From contig JAGLTY010000008.1 of NCBI GenBank assembly GCA_023135025.1, positions 1 through 17,953 on the forward strand: a stretch of DNA of 17,953 nucleotides, read 5' to 3'. Under the pieces are notes generated by a model, which worked only from the letters and a program-made list of their open reading frames with translations, was not told the DNA's origin and searched no databases. Source of the DNA: Bacteroidales bacterium. GTDB lineage: Bacteria; Bacteroidota; Bacteroidia; Bacteroidales; GCA-2748055. The position numbers and the translations under genes are program-made. How positions within the stretch are numbered: position 1 is the first letter of the stretch; each line of letters opens with the position of its first letter. Shown here piece after piece: positions 6,461-14,203 of the stretch.

Positions 6461-7939
6461 ATGAATATTTTACTGATCAGTCCGGCCTATCCCGACACCT
6501 ACTGGAGTTTCAAACATGCATTGAAGTTCGTTTCCAAAAAAGCCGTCAGTCCCCCGTTGGGATTGATAACCATTGCCCCCATGCTTCCCGCCACCTGGGA
6601 GCGAAAACTGGTGGATCTGAATGTGCGCCCCCTTACCGATTCGGAGATTCGTTGGGCCGATTACGTTTATATCGGTGCCATGTCGGTTCAGGCTGCCTCG
6701 GCATCACAGGTGGTCCAAAGGTGTAAGCAGCTGGAAAAGAAAATAGTAGCCGGCGGACCCCTCTTCACGGGCAACCCGGATGCATGGTTGCACATTGATC
6801 ACCTGGTACTCAACGAGGCGGAGATTACGTTGCCGCAGTTCCTGCAGGATCTCGAAAGCGGTCACCCGAAAAAAATCTACCGGACAGAGGAGTATGCGGA
6901 TATGAACCTCTCACCCTGTCCCGATTATTCGCTGATCACTGTCTCCGATTATGCACAGCTAAGCCTGCAATACACCAGGGGATGTCCCTTCAACTGTGAA
7001 TTTTGCGAGATCACCGCACTGCTTGGACGAAAGGTTCGTTTGAAGTCAACCCGGCAAATTATTGAGGAGCTTGAAAACATCTATCATACCGGGTTTCGGG
7101 GAAATCTCTTTTTTGTGGATGATAACTTTATCGGGAACCGGAAGCGGTTGAAGCAGGAGCTTCTTCCGGCCATTACTACCTGGAACAGCAACCACAAACA
7201 TCCTTATACCTTTACCACCGAAGCCTCCATTGACCTCTCCGACGATACCGAATTGATGAGGGCCATGGCAGAGGCGGGTTTTGAAAAGGTCTTTGTGGGT
7301 ATCGAGACCCCCGACGAGGCGTGTCTGAAGGAGTGTAATAAAAATCTGAACATAGGGCGCAACCTGCTGGATAGTGTAAGGGAGATCCAGGCGGCCGGTA
7401 TTGAAGTATCGGCGGGCTTTATTGTGGGATTTGATAACGATACATCCACCATATTCCAGCGCCAGATCGATTTTATCCAGCAGAGCGGGATCATTACCGC
7501 CATGGTGGGACTTCTGAATGCACCAAGCCGTACAAACCTGTATAAGCGGCTGAAGGAGGAGGGGAGGATTCTGCGAACACACGAGGGAGACAATACCAAC
7601 TACACCATGAATTTTATCCCCAAAATGAACAAGGAGGTACTGTTGAACGGGTACCAGACAATCCTGAATAGTATCTATTCCAGCAAGGCCTATCATGAAC
7701 GGCTTATTGGATTCCTGAAACACTTCAAACCGCGGGTAGTAAACAGAGGTCGGGTCAATGGTGAAAATATCATGGCCCTGCTTCGGTCGGTGCTCTTTTT
7801 AGGCATCATAGACAGAAGTAGGATTTATTATTGGAAACTGATGTTCTGGAGCCTTTTCAGAAGGCCGGATATGATTCCCCTGGCTGTTACCTACAGCATT
7901 TACGGATACCACTTCAGGAAAGTATACAGAATCGACTAG
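6461..7939 (+). CDS. B12-binding-type radical SAM protein with DUF4070-like C-terminus
   Basis: A 492-residue protein. Residues 1-140 form a Rossmann-like cobalamin-binding-type domain (MNILLISPAYP, SPPLGLITIAPML, YIGAMSVQAASA, KIVAGGPLF). The usual DxHxxG cobalamin-ligand motif is not evident. The radical SAM core follows, with the 4Fe-4S motif RGCPFNCEFC (C175, C179, C182), then FFVDDNF and GFEKVFVGIETPDE (SAM-barrel strands). The last roughly 150 residues resemble the DUF4070 tail found in this radical SAM subgroup, which includes the hopanoid methylases HpnP and HpnR. Chemistry is probably methylation or another radical modification of an unactivated carbon, substrate unknown. I chose the ATG at 6461 over a TTG at 6452 because the MNILLI strand is the normal family start. 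It stands alone, convergent with the esterase gene. Confidence 0.88.
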   Translation: MNILLISPAYPDTYWSFKHALKFVSKKAVSPPLGLITIAPMLPATWERKLVDLNVRPLTDSEIRWADYVYIGAMSVQAASASQVVQRCKQLEKKIVAGGPLFTGNPDAWLHIDHLVLNEAEITLPQFLQDLESGHPKKIYRTEEYADMNLSPCPDYSLITVSDYAQLSLQYTRGCPFNCEFCEITALLGRKVRLKSTRQIIEELENIYHTGFRGNLFFVDDNFIGNRKRLKQELLPAITTWNSNHKHPYTFTTEASIDLSDDTELMRAMAEAGFEKVFVGIETPDEACLKECNKNLNIGRNLLDSVREIQAAGIEVSAGFIVGFDNDTSTIFQRQIDFIQQSGIITAMVGLLNAPSRTNLYKRLKEEGRILRTHEGDNTNYTMNFIPKMNKEVLLNGYQTILNSIYSSKAYHERLIGFLKHFKPRVVNRGRVNGENIMALLRSVLFLGIIDRSRIYYWKLMFWSLFRRPDMIPLAVTYSIYGYHFRKVYRID

Positions 7940-7978
7940 ATTTTAGCGAGAACCACCAAGGGTTAATACCAGAGCATT

Positions 7979-9151
7979 TCAGGGGTGAAATCCCAGCTGC
8001 TCCATCACTGCTTCGTCGCCCTGCAGTACATCTTCGGGCAGGGGATGGTCCTCATCAAACACCCTCAGCTGGTCCGGTTCCAGGATGGTTACAAACTCCT
8101 CGCTGTATCCATTGTCATAGGGTAGAGCACCCATGTTCAGTCCAAGATAGTGGCCCAGGAAGTTGTAAGCGGCCGACCGTTTAGAGGGTCCGTAGTCGTG
8201 CTTCTCCAGGGGCAGGTGTACATTCTCAACTCTGTTTTCTGCATCGTAGAGCGCATAGACCTGCTGGATGTAGGGATATTCGATCCGTGGTGTGTTCCGG
8301 GTCCAGTCGGCCCCGTTGGAGATCAGCAGCAGGGGCCTGGGTGCACAGAGGGCAGCAATCTCCACATTGTTGGTCTGGTGATGATCGCTTTTATGTACCG
8401 GCATCCCGCTTTCGCAAATACAGCCTCCGAAAAAATGGGCCGATACCTGCACCACAGGTGCTGATACGGCGATCCGGTCATCTATGGCAGTAAGCATAAA
8501 GGTCTGGGTGCCACCACCCGATCCGCCGGTCATACCGATCCGCCCCGGGTCCACATCGTTCCGTGAAAGCAGGTACTCCAGGACGCGTCTGCTGTTATAG
8601 GTCTGAAGCAGCAGTGCAATAGGCATCTTATGGTTGACCTGGTGCGACTCCCCGTAGCCCACCATGTCGTAGGCAAAGACAATGGCACCCATGCGGGCCA
8701 GCGCAGCACTCCGTATCTGTACATCGGGGCTGAACCGTTTGTCAGCCGCATGTCCGTGGGGAGAGAGCACAGCCGGGTTTTTCTCTTTGGGCTGAAGTGG
8801 GGTGTAGAGGTTCCCGGTGATCCAGAATCCCGGGAAGCTCTCAATGGCGATGTTCTCAACCACGTAGCCATCCATCTCACGGCGGTGATGGATCACAGCA
8901 TTGAACCGGCCCTCTATGACAGGCATCTTTTCCAGCTGCATCCCATGGATGATCCCCTGCCTGATTATCCCGGCACGCGATTCCCACGATTCCAGGTTGT
9001 CCCAGGAGGAACGGAACTCCTTCATCTTCAGGTTGGCTTCATCTTCGCTCCAGTGTCTGCCCATACAGAGCATCGATTCCTGGCTAAAAAGAGCGGGAAG
9101 CCAGCAGGTCAATAGTGCACCGATTAGAAGTGCGGCAAGTTTATGTTTCAA
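7979..9151 (-). CDS. Secreted alpha/beta-hydrolase, acetyl-xylan/pectin esterase-like
   Basis: With a TTG start at 9151 this is a 390-residue protein with a Sec signal (MKHKLAALLIGALLTCW, cleavage near FSQ, residue 23). The alpha/beta-hydrolase core shows GNLYTP, SPHGHAADKR (oxyanion side), YDMVGYGES, the nucleophile elbow GGSGGGTQ (S211), ISNGADW (candidate acid D282) and LEKHDYG (catalytic H318). It also has a GGCICESGMP block typical of one Bacteroidota esterase subgroup. Probable role: removing acetyl or methyl esters from a polysaccharide in the periplasm. The frame is open to a TTG at 9232, but a strong promoter -7 element lies at 9176-9183 and the LacI operator at 9214-9231, so longer starts are unlikely. 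It is divergent from the NagB-like gene and convergent with the radical SAM gene (39-base gap). Substrate specificity is inference from the pectin-type genes in the same locus. Confidence 0.85.
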   Translation of the reverse strand: MKHKLAALLIGALLTCWLPALFSQESMLCMGRHWSEDEANLKMKEFRSSWDNLESWESRAGIIRQGIIHGMQLEKMPVIEGRFNAVIHHRREMDGYVVENIAIESFPGFWITGNLYTPLQPKEKNPAVLSPHGHAADKRFSPDVQIRSAALARMGAIVFAYDMVGYGESHQVNHKMPIALLLQTYNSRRVLEYLLSRNDVDPGRIGMTGGSGGGTQTFMLTAIDDRIAVSAPVVQVSAHFFGGCICESGMPVHKSDHHQTNNVEIAALCAPRPLLLISNGADWTRNTPRIEYPYIQQVYALYDAENRVENVHLPLEKHDYGPSKRSAAYNFLGHYLGLNMGALPYDNGYSEEFVTILEPDQLRVFDEDHPLPEDVLQGDEAVMEQLGFHP

Positions 9152-9175
9152 AACGGATGGTGTTATGGTTTTAAT

Positions 9176-9207
9176 CAAATATACAAAAATCCATTTTGTT
9201 CGACAAT
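9176..9207 (-). promoter_or_regulatory. Promoter of the esterase gene
   Basis: On the minus strand ATTG (9207-9204), 20 bases, then TATATTTG (9183-9176), an exact TAnnTTTG -7 element. Initiation a few bases downstream would leave a leader of roughly 20 bases before the TTG at 9151, which supports that start. The LacI-type operator begins 6 bases upstream of the -33 element. Confidence 0.7.
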
Positions 9208-9213
9208 AAAGAA

Positions 9214-9231
9214 TGTGTGTGCGTACACACA
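9214..9231. promoter_or_regulatory. LacI-family operator between esterase and NagB-like promoters
   Basis: TGTGTGTGCGTACACACA is an 18-base near-perfect palindrome (16 of 18 positions symmetric) centred on CpG, as is usual for LacI-family sites. It matches the site at 11129-11146 at 14 of 18 positions; both fit GTGTGTkCGyACACAC. It sits 6 bases from the esterase -33 element and 5 bases from the NagB-like -33 element. Confidence 0.8.
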
Positions 9232-9236
9232 ATTTG

Positions 9237-9268
9237 CTTGGAAGGCAGGTTTTTTTGTACTATTTTTG
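9237..9268 (+). promoter_or_regulatory. Promoter of the NagB-like gene
   Basis: CTTG (9237-9240), 20 bases, TATTTTTG (9261-9268), an exact TAnnTTTG -7 element. It ends 19 bases before the ATG at 9288, so the leader is very short. The operator ends 5 bases upstream of the -33 element. Confidence 0.7.
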
Positions 9269-9287
9269 TCGATTGAAACCCACTGAA

Positions 9288-10022
9288 ATGGAGATTTTTA
9301 TTCATCAAACAAAAGAAGAGCTGGGGAAGGCTGCAGCTTTGCAAGGGGCCCGGCTGATCAGGGGATCTTTGAAGAAAATGGGCCGTGCCACTATCATTGT
9401 AGCTACGGGTGCATCCCAGTTCGAAATGTTAAGTGCACTGATCAAAGAGGAGATCGACTGGAGCAGGGTCACCGGTTTTCACCTGGATGAATATATCGGG
9501 ATACCACTCACACATCCGGCATCGTTCAGGAAATACCTGAAGGAGCGTTTTGTGGATCTGGTGCCTCTTAAAGCATTTCACTACATCAATGGGGAGGTGG
9601 ATCCGGCCACGGAGGTTGGCAGGTTGAACGGGTTGATCGCTCAACACCACATCGATGTGGCGTTTATTGGCATTGGTGAAAACGGTCATCTGGCGTTCAA
9701 TGATCCGCCGGCCGATTTTGAAACAACTGCACCCTATATTGAGGTGGAGCTGGATAGGGATTGTCGCCAGCAGCAATATAACGAGGGGTGGTTCCCCTCC
9801 GTTGAAGAGGTGCCCCGCAGGGCAATCAGCATGTCAGTGAACCAGATTCTGAAATCGGGTTCCATCATCTGTACCGTTCCCGATAAACGGAAAGCCGATG
9901 CAGTTAAAAGAGCCACTGAAAATGGTGTGACACCGGATGTTCCGGCATCGGCATTGAAATTGCACAAATCGGTTTTTCTCTACCTCGATAGGGAGTCGTC
10001 ATCCACTCTCCAAAGGCTATAG
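9288..10022 (+). CDS. NagB-like glucosamine-6-phosphate deaminase/isomerase-family protein
   Basis: A 244-residue cytoplasmic protein of the NagB/6-phosphogluconolactonase/RpiA-like superfamily. Landmarks are VATGAS (38-43, phosphate loop), [18 protein letters not shown] (62-79, with D67 as the expected general base), [13 protein letters not shown] (128-140, with H134) and a C-terminal ALKLH segment. Relative to the E. coli enzyme, the PDGH segment reads ENGH and the later Glu is D139, variants that also occur in other NagB homologues. The likely reaction is amino-sugar phosphate to keto-sugar phosphate plus ammonia, but the locus context of galacturonan genes leaves room for a related sugar phosphate. 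I chose the ATG at 9288 because an upstream in-frame start would translate across the operator and promoter. The last six bases overlap the convergent lacI-type gene. Confidence 0.88.
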   Translation: MEIFIHQTKEELGKAAALQGARLIRGSLKKMGRATIIVATGASQFEMLSALIKEEIDWSRVTGFHLDEYIGIPLTHPASFRKYLKERFVDLVPLKAFHYINGEVDPATEVGRLNGLIAQHHIDVAFIGIGENGHLAFNDPPADFETTAPYIEVELDRDCRQQQYNEGWFPSVEEVPRRAISMSVNQILKSGSIICTVPDKRKADAVKRATENGVTPDVPASALKLHKSVFLYLDRESSSTLQRL

Positions 10023-11081
10023 GGGAAGATTCTCCCTGGTGTAGATCATCAGGTTCATCATCTGTTTTTTCTGGATCGCCTCCTTATAGGTGAGGCTCCT
10101 GATCATCGATTCAACAGCCAGGTAACCCTGTCGCCTGGCCTCCTCTTCAATCAGAAAGTCAACGGTTTCATCTTTGACCCTCTCTATATTCCTGTGGGTC
10201 AGGTCGTGGCCAATGAGAAGGGGCTTTGGATCCGGCTTAAACTTTTTTAGACTCTCTGCAATTTTATGAACCCTCGAACCGGTTACATAGATGGCATGTG
10301 GATTCCCCGTAGCCAGTAATTTCCCGATCTGCTCGTCAACTACCTTCTGCGTGCCGGAATAATCCATGTCAATGGTTTGGAACGAATAGTCGACCTGCAA
10401 CTGTTTGTCTGCAAAGTAATTCATAAAACCAATCTCCCTGGCCAGCAGGGAATAGGTCTGGTTAGGCGATTTTGAAAGATTGATGACCCAGATGTTTTTA
10501 TTTGCGGCGATATGCCTGGTTAGCTGGTGGATCAGCTTTGCAACTGTAAGTCCCGACTGAACAGGATCCTTCCCGATAAAGGAGAGGGAAGGGGTGCCGT
10601 GGATATCGGAATCGATCAGGATAAAAGGCTTGTTGTTCTGAAAAAAGGAGCGGACCAGCCGGACGCTCTCTTTGTAGGTGGCAGGGTTCAGAATGATTCC
10701 GTCAATTTCGTTTGAAATCATTTTCATTCCCGCCTGGAGAAATTTTTCCGGATTGTTGTAGGTGAACCAGCGTGCCTCAATGTTATATCCCTGTTCGTTA
10801 TAGCGCTCCATCGCCTCAGAAATACCGAGACAGGGCAGCTCCCAGTACTCCCCTTTTTTATAGGAGGGCAATAGAATACCGAGGGTAAGGGTCTGTCTGC
10901 TGGCCAGCACCCTGGCGTTGACATTGGGCTTGTAGTCCAGCTCCTTGATAATCCGGAGGACTCGTTCCCTGACAGGTTCGGCTACCTTTCCACGATTGTG
11001 AATGACACGGTCGACCGTCCCGATGGAACAGCCAGCCTTCTCAGCTATATCCTTGATCCTGATATGTGTTCTGTTTGCCAT
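10017..11081 (-). CDS. LacI-family transcriptional regulator
   Basis: A 354-residue regulator. Residues 7-52 form the LacI helix-turn-helix ([20 protein letters not shown], then [20 protein letters not shown]), followed by the hinge helix ([11 protein letters not shown], about 53-63). The rest is a type-1 periplasmic-binding-like effector domain ([46 protein letters not shown]) of the ribose/xylose-binding sort. The start ATG at 11081 gives the normal N-terminus; an in-frame start further up would run through its own promoter. It lies between two divergent promoter pairs that carry matching 18-base palindromes, so it almost certainly controls itself, the TonB receptor, the NagB-like gene and the esterase. 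The effector is unknown; a galacturonan breakdown product or sugar phosphate would fit. Its stop codon overlaps the NagB-like stop. Confidence 0.93.
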   Translation of the reverse strand: MANRTHIRIKDIAEKAGCSIGTVDRVIHNRGKVAEPVRERVLRIIKELDYKPNVNARVLASRQTLTLGILLPSYKKGEYWELPCLGISEAMERYNEQGYNIEARWFTYNNPEKFLQAGMKMISNEIDGIILNPATYKESVRLVRSFFQNNKPFILIDSDIHGTPSLSFIGKDPVQSGLTVAKLIHQLTRHIAANKNIWVINLSKSPNQTYSLLAREIGFMNYFADKQLQVDYSFQTIDMDYSGTQKVVDEQIGKLLATGNPHAIYVTGSRVHKIAESLKKFKPDPKPLLIGHDLTHRNIERVKDETVDFLIEEEARRQGYLAVESMIRSLTYKEAIQKKQMMNLMIYTRENLPL

Positions 11082-11096
11082 CTCAGTATATCTTTT

Positions 11097-11127
11097 CAAA
11101 AGTAGACAAAAATTCAGATTTAACAAA
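11097..11127 (-). promoter_or_regulatory. Promoter of the lacI-type gene
   Basis: On the minus strand TTTG (11127-11124), exactly 19 bases, TACTTTTG (11104-11097), a perfect consensus match. The -7 element ends 15 bases before the ATG at 11081. The operator abuts it with one base between, implying autoregulation. Confidence 0.8.
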
Positions 11128-11128
11128 G

Positions 11129-11146
11129 AGTGTGTTCGCACACACT
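11129..11146. promoter_or_regulatory. LacI-family operator between lacI and TonB-receptor promoters
   Basis: AGTGTGTTCGCACACACT is an 18-base near-perfect palindrome with a central CpG (16 of 18 positions symmetric), matching the site at 9214-9231. It lies 1 base from the lacI -33 element and 5 bases from the receptor -33 element, the same geometry as at the other site. Confidence 0.82.
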
Positions 11147-11151
11147 TTTCT

Positions 11152-11182
11152 TTTGCATAGAGTTAAAAATATCATATATTTG
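11152..11182 (+). promoter_or_regulatory. Promoter of the TonB-dependent receptor gene
   Basis: TTTG (11152-11155), exactly 19 bases, TATATTTG (11175-11182), a perfect Bacteroidota consensus. Initiation just downstream would give a leader of about 40 bases to the ATG at 11229. It probably drives the receptor and the beta-helix gene up to the terminator at 15745. Confidence 0.8.
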
Positions 11183-11228
11183 CCTTTGACGGATGACTTT
11201 TCAATGCTTTTTTTGTAATTTATGATTT

Positions 11229-14156
11229 ATGTCTGAAAGTAGAGAGTGGGGTGTTGTAACCTTTGCATTTTTGGGTTTCCTGCTGTTATGCGCTCCGGTA
11301 AAACTTACTGCACAAACCAGGGGTAGTGTGAAGGGACATCTGGAGGATGAACAGAGCGGTGAACCACTGATGTATGCCAATGTGGCACTCAAAGGGACCA
11401 CCCTTGGTGGAGTTACGGATAACAAGGGGAACTACCAGTTGAACAATATCAAACCGGGCACCTATATCCTTATTTTCAGCTATATAAGTTATGCCCAGAT
11501 TGAACAGGAGATTACTATTCGCGCTGGTGAAACAGAGGTGATTAACGGAGCACTGGTGGTTGAGTCGATCATGGGAGAGGAGGTGGTGATTACAGCCATG
11601 ATGCGGGGACAGACCGCTGCCATCAGTCAGCAGGTGAATTCCAATACCATTGTCAATGTGGTCTCAAAAGAGAAGATCATGGAGTTGCCTGACCAGAATG
11701 CAGCTGAGACGGTGGCCCGGCTGCCGGGAGTCTCCCTTGTGCGTGATGGTGGTGAGGGAACCAAAGTGACCCTGCGTGGAATGGCTCCGCGCTTTAACTC
11801 CATCACCATCGACGGGGAGAGGATCCCCTCCACTTCGGACCAGGACCGGTCGGTGGATCTGAGTATGTTTTCAACAGATGCCCTGGCAGGGATCGAGTTT
11901 TATAAGGCGCTGTTGCCCGATATGGACGGGGATGCCATTGGGGGCCGGATTAATTTTACCTCCAGGACAGCTTCCGGAGGATTCCACGGCAATGCCAGGA
12001 TGCAAACCGGCTACAACCAGCTCTCCAAAAGTTTTGGACAGTACAAGGGAAGCCTCCTTTTCGAAAACAGGTTCTTCAATGATAAACTGGGTATTATTGT
12101 TGGCGGGGCCATGCAGAGAGCCGACAGAAGTTCGGAAGGATATACCGGCGGTTTTGCTACCGAATCGGGAAAAGACGGCGATGGCAATACCATTTTTACA
12201 GTGAGCAAACTGAATTTAACTGATAAGCAGGAGGTGCGTTACCGTTACAATGCCAATACCACCATCGATCTGAGATTGGAAAACGGATCGATCATGTTCA
12301 GCAGTAATTTTGGCCAGACCAACCGTGAGGAGATCCGACGGAGGCGCAGGTACCGGGTCGATGCCTCTTATCAGGAACATGATCTCAGGGAGCGGCATTC
12401 CGATAACCTGGTCCTCTCTAACCGGCTCAGCGGGAAACACCTGCTTTTTGGAAGAGTGGAGCTGGACTGGGCCGGATCCTATTCGCTTTCCAGGAACAAG
12501 AAACCTTTTGTAAGTACCATGCGATTCAGGGAGGTTGGGGCATTTAACCTGAGTCCGGAGCTAACCTATGATGATATTATCAATTCGGCAAAGAACAACC
12601 TGGATGCCACCTGGTTAAAGGATGTCTATTTTGACACCTATGATGTAAAGGACGACAATTATACTGTTCAGGCCAATGCGAAGCTTCCATTCAATCTGGG
12701 CAACAGGGTGAAGGGATATGTGAAAGCAGGGGGAAAATACCGTCATAAATACAGGGTGAATGATATCAACCGGGTCTGGACCCGGCACTTTGTGGGGCAG
12801 GAGATCCTGGAGGATGGAACAGAGAATCCGGAGTGGGATATTGACTACCTGAATAACTGGATCCTGATGAGCAGTTTCCTGGGGGATTATTATGCAGATG
12901 ATTTTGGAAGGTTCTTTGATAAGACCTACTACCTGGGACCTGGCCAGGAGCCGGTAAATGGTCCGCATATTGATGAGAACAAAGTGGAAGCATTCAGAAA
13001 CAGTTATGCCGACTATTATGTGGTGGACCCTACAAAAGATCTGTCCGATTACGAGGCCGGGGAGAATATTACAGCTGGTTACGGAATGACCGGCTTTACC
13101 CTGTTCGACAGGGTTGACCTGATTGCCGGTGTCCGCTACGAAAGAACACAGAACAGTTACAGGAGTATCTTTGGCTCGCCCAAGGTAGACGAGGATGGAA
13201 ACATCCAGAACGTTACGGGACTGGTCGATACCGTGGGAAACCGTGTAAGCGAACAGTGGTTGCCCATGGTACACCTCAAGGTGGATATGACCGGCTGGGC
13301 CAACCTGAGGCTGGCCGCTACCAAATCGCTGAGCAGGCCCAATTTCTTCAGCCTGGTCCCATGGGAACTTATCAGTTGGGGAGAGGGCTATGCAGAGAGA
13401 GGGGAGCCCAACCTGCAGAGCATGAGTGCCTGGAACTACGATGCCATCCTCTCCATGTACGGGAAATTCGGACTATTCACTTTTGGAGGGTTCTATAAAG
13501 AGATAGAGAATATCGATTACACCCTTACCTCCAGGATTTTCGACCCTGACGATCCCATATACGGACTGAATCTGACCAGACCGGTCAATGCAGAAGGGGT
13601 TTCAACCATACTGGGATTTGAGATCGACCTGCAATCCAACTTCAGGTTCCTTCCTTCCCCTTTCAATGGCATTGTTGTATCGGCCAACTATACACATCTG
13701 CAATCAGAAACCCTTTTCCCCATATCGATCATCGAGAGCATGGATGTATTTCCCTATACCTCAACCGTCATTGATACAGTTCGAAGTGGAAGCATGCCCG
13801 GACAGGTGGACAATCTGGTGAACCTCTCTCTGGGTTATGAGCGTGGTGGATTCAGCGCCCGTGTCTCCATGATCTACCAGGGCGAAAGCCTCTTTGTGGA
13901 CGAAGAGGCGGATATGGGCCGGCTGGCCCAGAGTGTGGGGATCACCGCTGAAAAGGACAATTTTGTGGCAGCCACCACCCGTTGGGACCTGGTTGTCAAG
14001 CAGAAGATCAAGGAACATTTTCAGTTGTTCCTCTATCTAAATAACCTCTCCAATGTAAAGGAGGAGAATTTTCTGGCCGGATCGATCAACAGGCTGGTGA
14101 CAAGTAGTTTTATGTATGGTATGACGGTGGATATAGGCGTGACATATAAGTTCTAA
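11229..14156 (+). CDS. TonB-dependent outer-membrane receptor
   Basis: A 975-residue outer-membrane importer. In order: signal peptide (1-29, ending LTAQ); carboxypeptidase-regulatory-like beta-sandwich (about 30-115, GSVKGHLEDEQSGEPLMYANV and GVTDNKGNYQLNNIKPGTY); a TonB-box-like EEVVITA (about 117-123); plug domain (about 135-245, with LPDQNAAETVARLPGVSLVR, VTLRGMAPRFNSITIDGERI and DGDAIGGRINFTSR); then a 22-strand-type barrel ending MTVDIGVTYKF with terminal Phe. The plug wording (NAAETVARLPGV, RGxxPRxNxxxIDGERI) is that of the TonB-Xanth-Caul type of receptor rather than SusC, and no SusD gene follows. It probably imports oligosaccharides released by the downstream pectin-active proteins. 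It is expressed from the LacI-operator promoter, divergent from lacI, and 47 bases separate it from the beta-helix gene. Confidence 0.92.
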   Translation: MSESREWGVVTFAFLGFLLLCAPVKLTAQTRGSVKGHLEDEQSGEPLMYANVALKGTTLGGVTDNKGNYQLNNIKPGTYILIFSYISYAQIEQEITIRAGETEVINGALVVESIMGEEVVITAMMRGQTAAISQQVNSNTIVNVVSKEKIMELPDQNAAETVARLPGVSLVRDGGEGTKVTLRGMAPRFNSITIDGERIPSTSDQDRSVDLSMFSTDALAGIEFYKALLPDMDGDAIGGRINFTSRTASGGFHGNARMQTGYNQLSKSFGQYKGSLLFENRFFNDKLGIIVGGAMQRADRSSEGYTGGFATESGKDGDGNTIFTVSKLNLTDKQEVRYRYNANTTIDLRLENGSIMFSSNFGQTNREEIRRRRRYRVDASYQEHDLRERHSDNLVLSNRLSGKHLLFGRVELDWAGSYSLSRNKKPFVSTMRFREVGAFNLSPELTYDDIINSAKNNLDATWLKDVYFDTYDVKDDNYTVQANAKLPFNLGNRVKGYVKAGGKYRHKYRVNDINRVWTRHFVGQEILEDGTENPEWDIDYLNNWILMSSFLGDYYADDFGRFFDKTYYLGPGQEPVNGPHIDENKVEAFRNSYADYYVVDPTKDLSDYEAGENITAGYGMTGFTLFDRVDLIAGVRYERTQNSYRSIFGSPKVDEDGNIQNVTGLVDTVGNRVSEQWLPMVHLKVDMTGWANLRLAATKSLSRPNFFSLVPWELISWGEGYAERGEPNLQSMSAWNYDAILSMYGKFGLFTFGGFYKEIENIDYTLTSRIFDPDDPIYGLNLTRPVNAEGVSTILGFEIDLQSNFRFLPSPFNGIVVSANYTHLQSETLFPISIIESMDVFPYTSTVIDTVRSGSMPGQVDNLVNLSLGYERGGFSARVSMIYQGESLFVDEEADMGRLAQSVGITAEKDNFVAATTRWDLVVKQKIKEHFQLFLYLNNLSNVKEENFLAGSINRLVTSSFMYGMTVDIGVTYKF

Positions 14157-14203
14157 CACGATAAAATTTATTACCTTTAATTACTAACTAAAAACAGTTC
14201 ATT

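Noticed and set aside
7046..7723. 225-codon open frame on the minus strand
   Set aside because: Antisense to the radical SAM core; the plus strand carries the conserved cluster and barrel motifs.
7976..7991. Hairpin ATTTCA-GGGG-TGAAAT near the convergent ends of the radical SAM and esterase genes
   Set aside because: The stem is a 6-bp AT-rich one with no T tract on either strand and overlaps the esterase stop codon, so it is too weak to call a terminator.
9152..9287. N-terminal extensions of the esterase (to 9232) and of the NagB-like protein (from 9213), both beginning CVRTH
   Set aside because: The matching peptides arise only because both frames read the same palindromic operator. The promoters lie inside these extensions, so they cannot be translated from the predicted transcripts.
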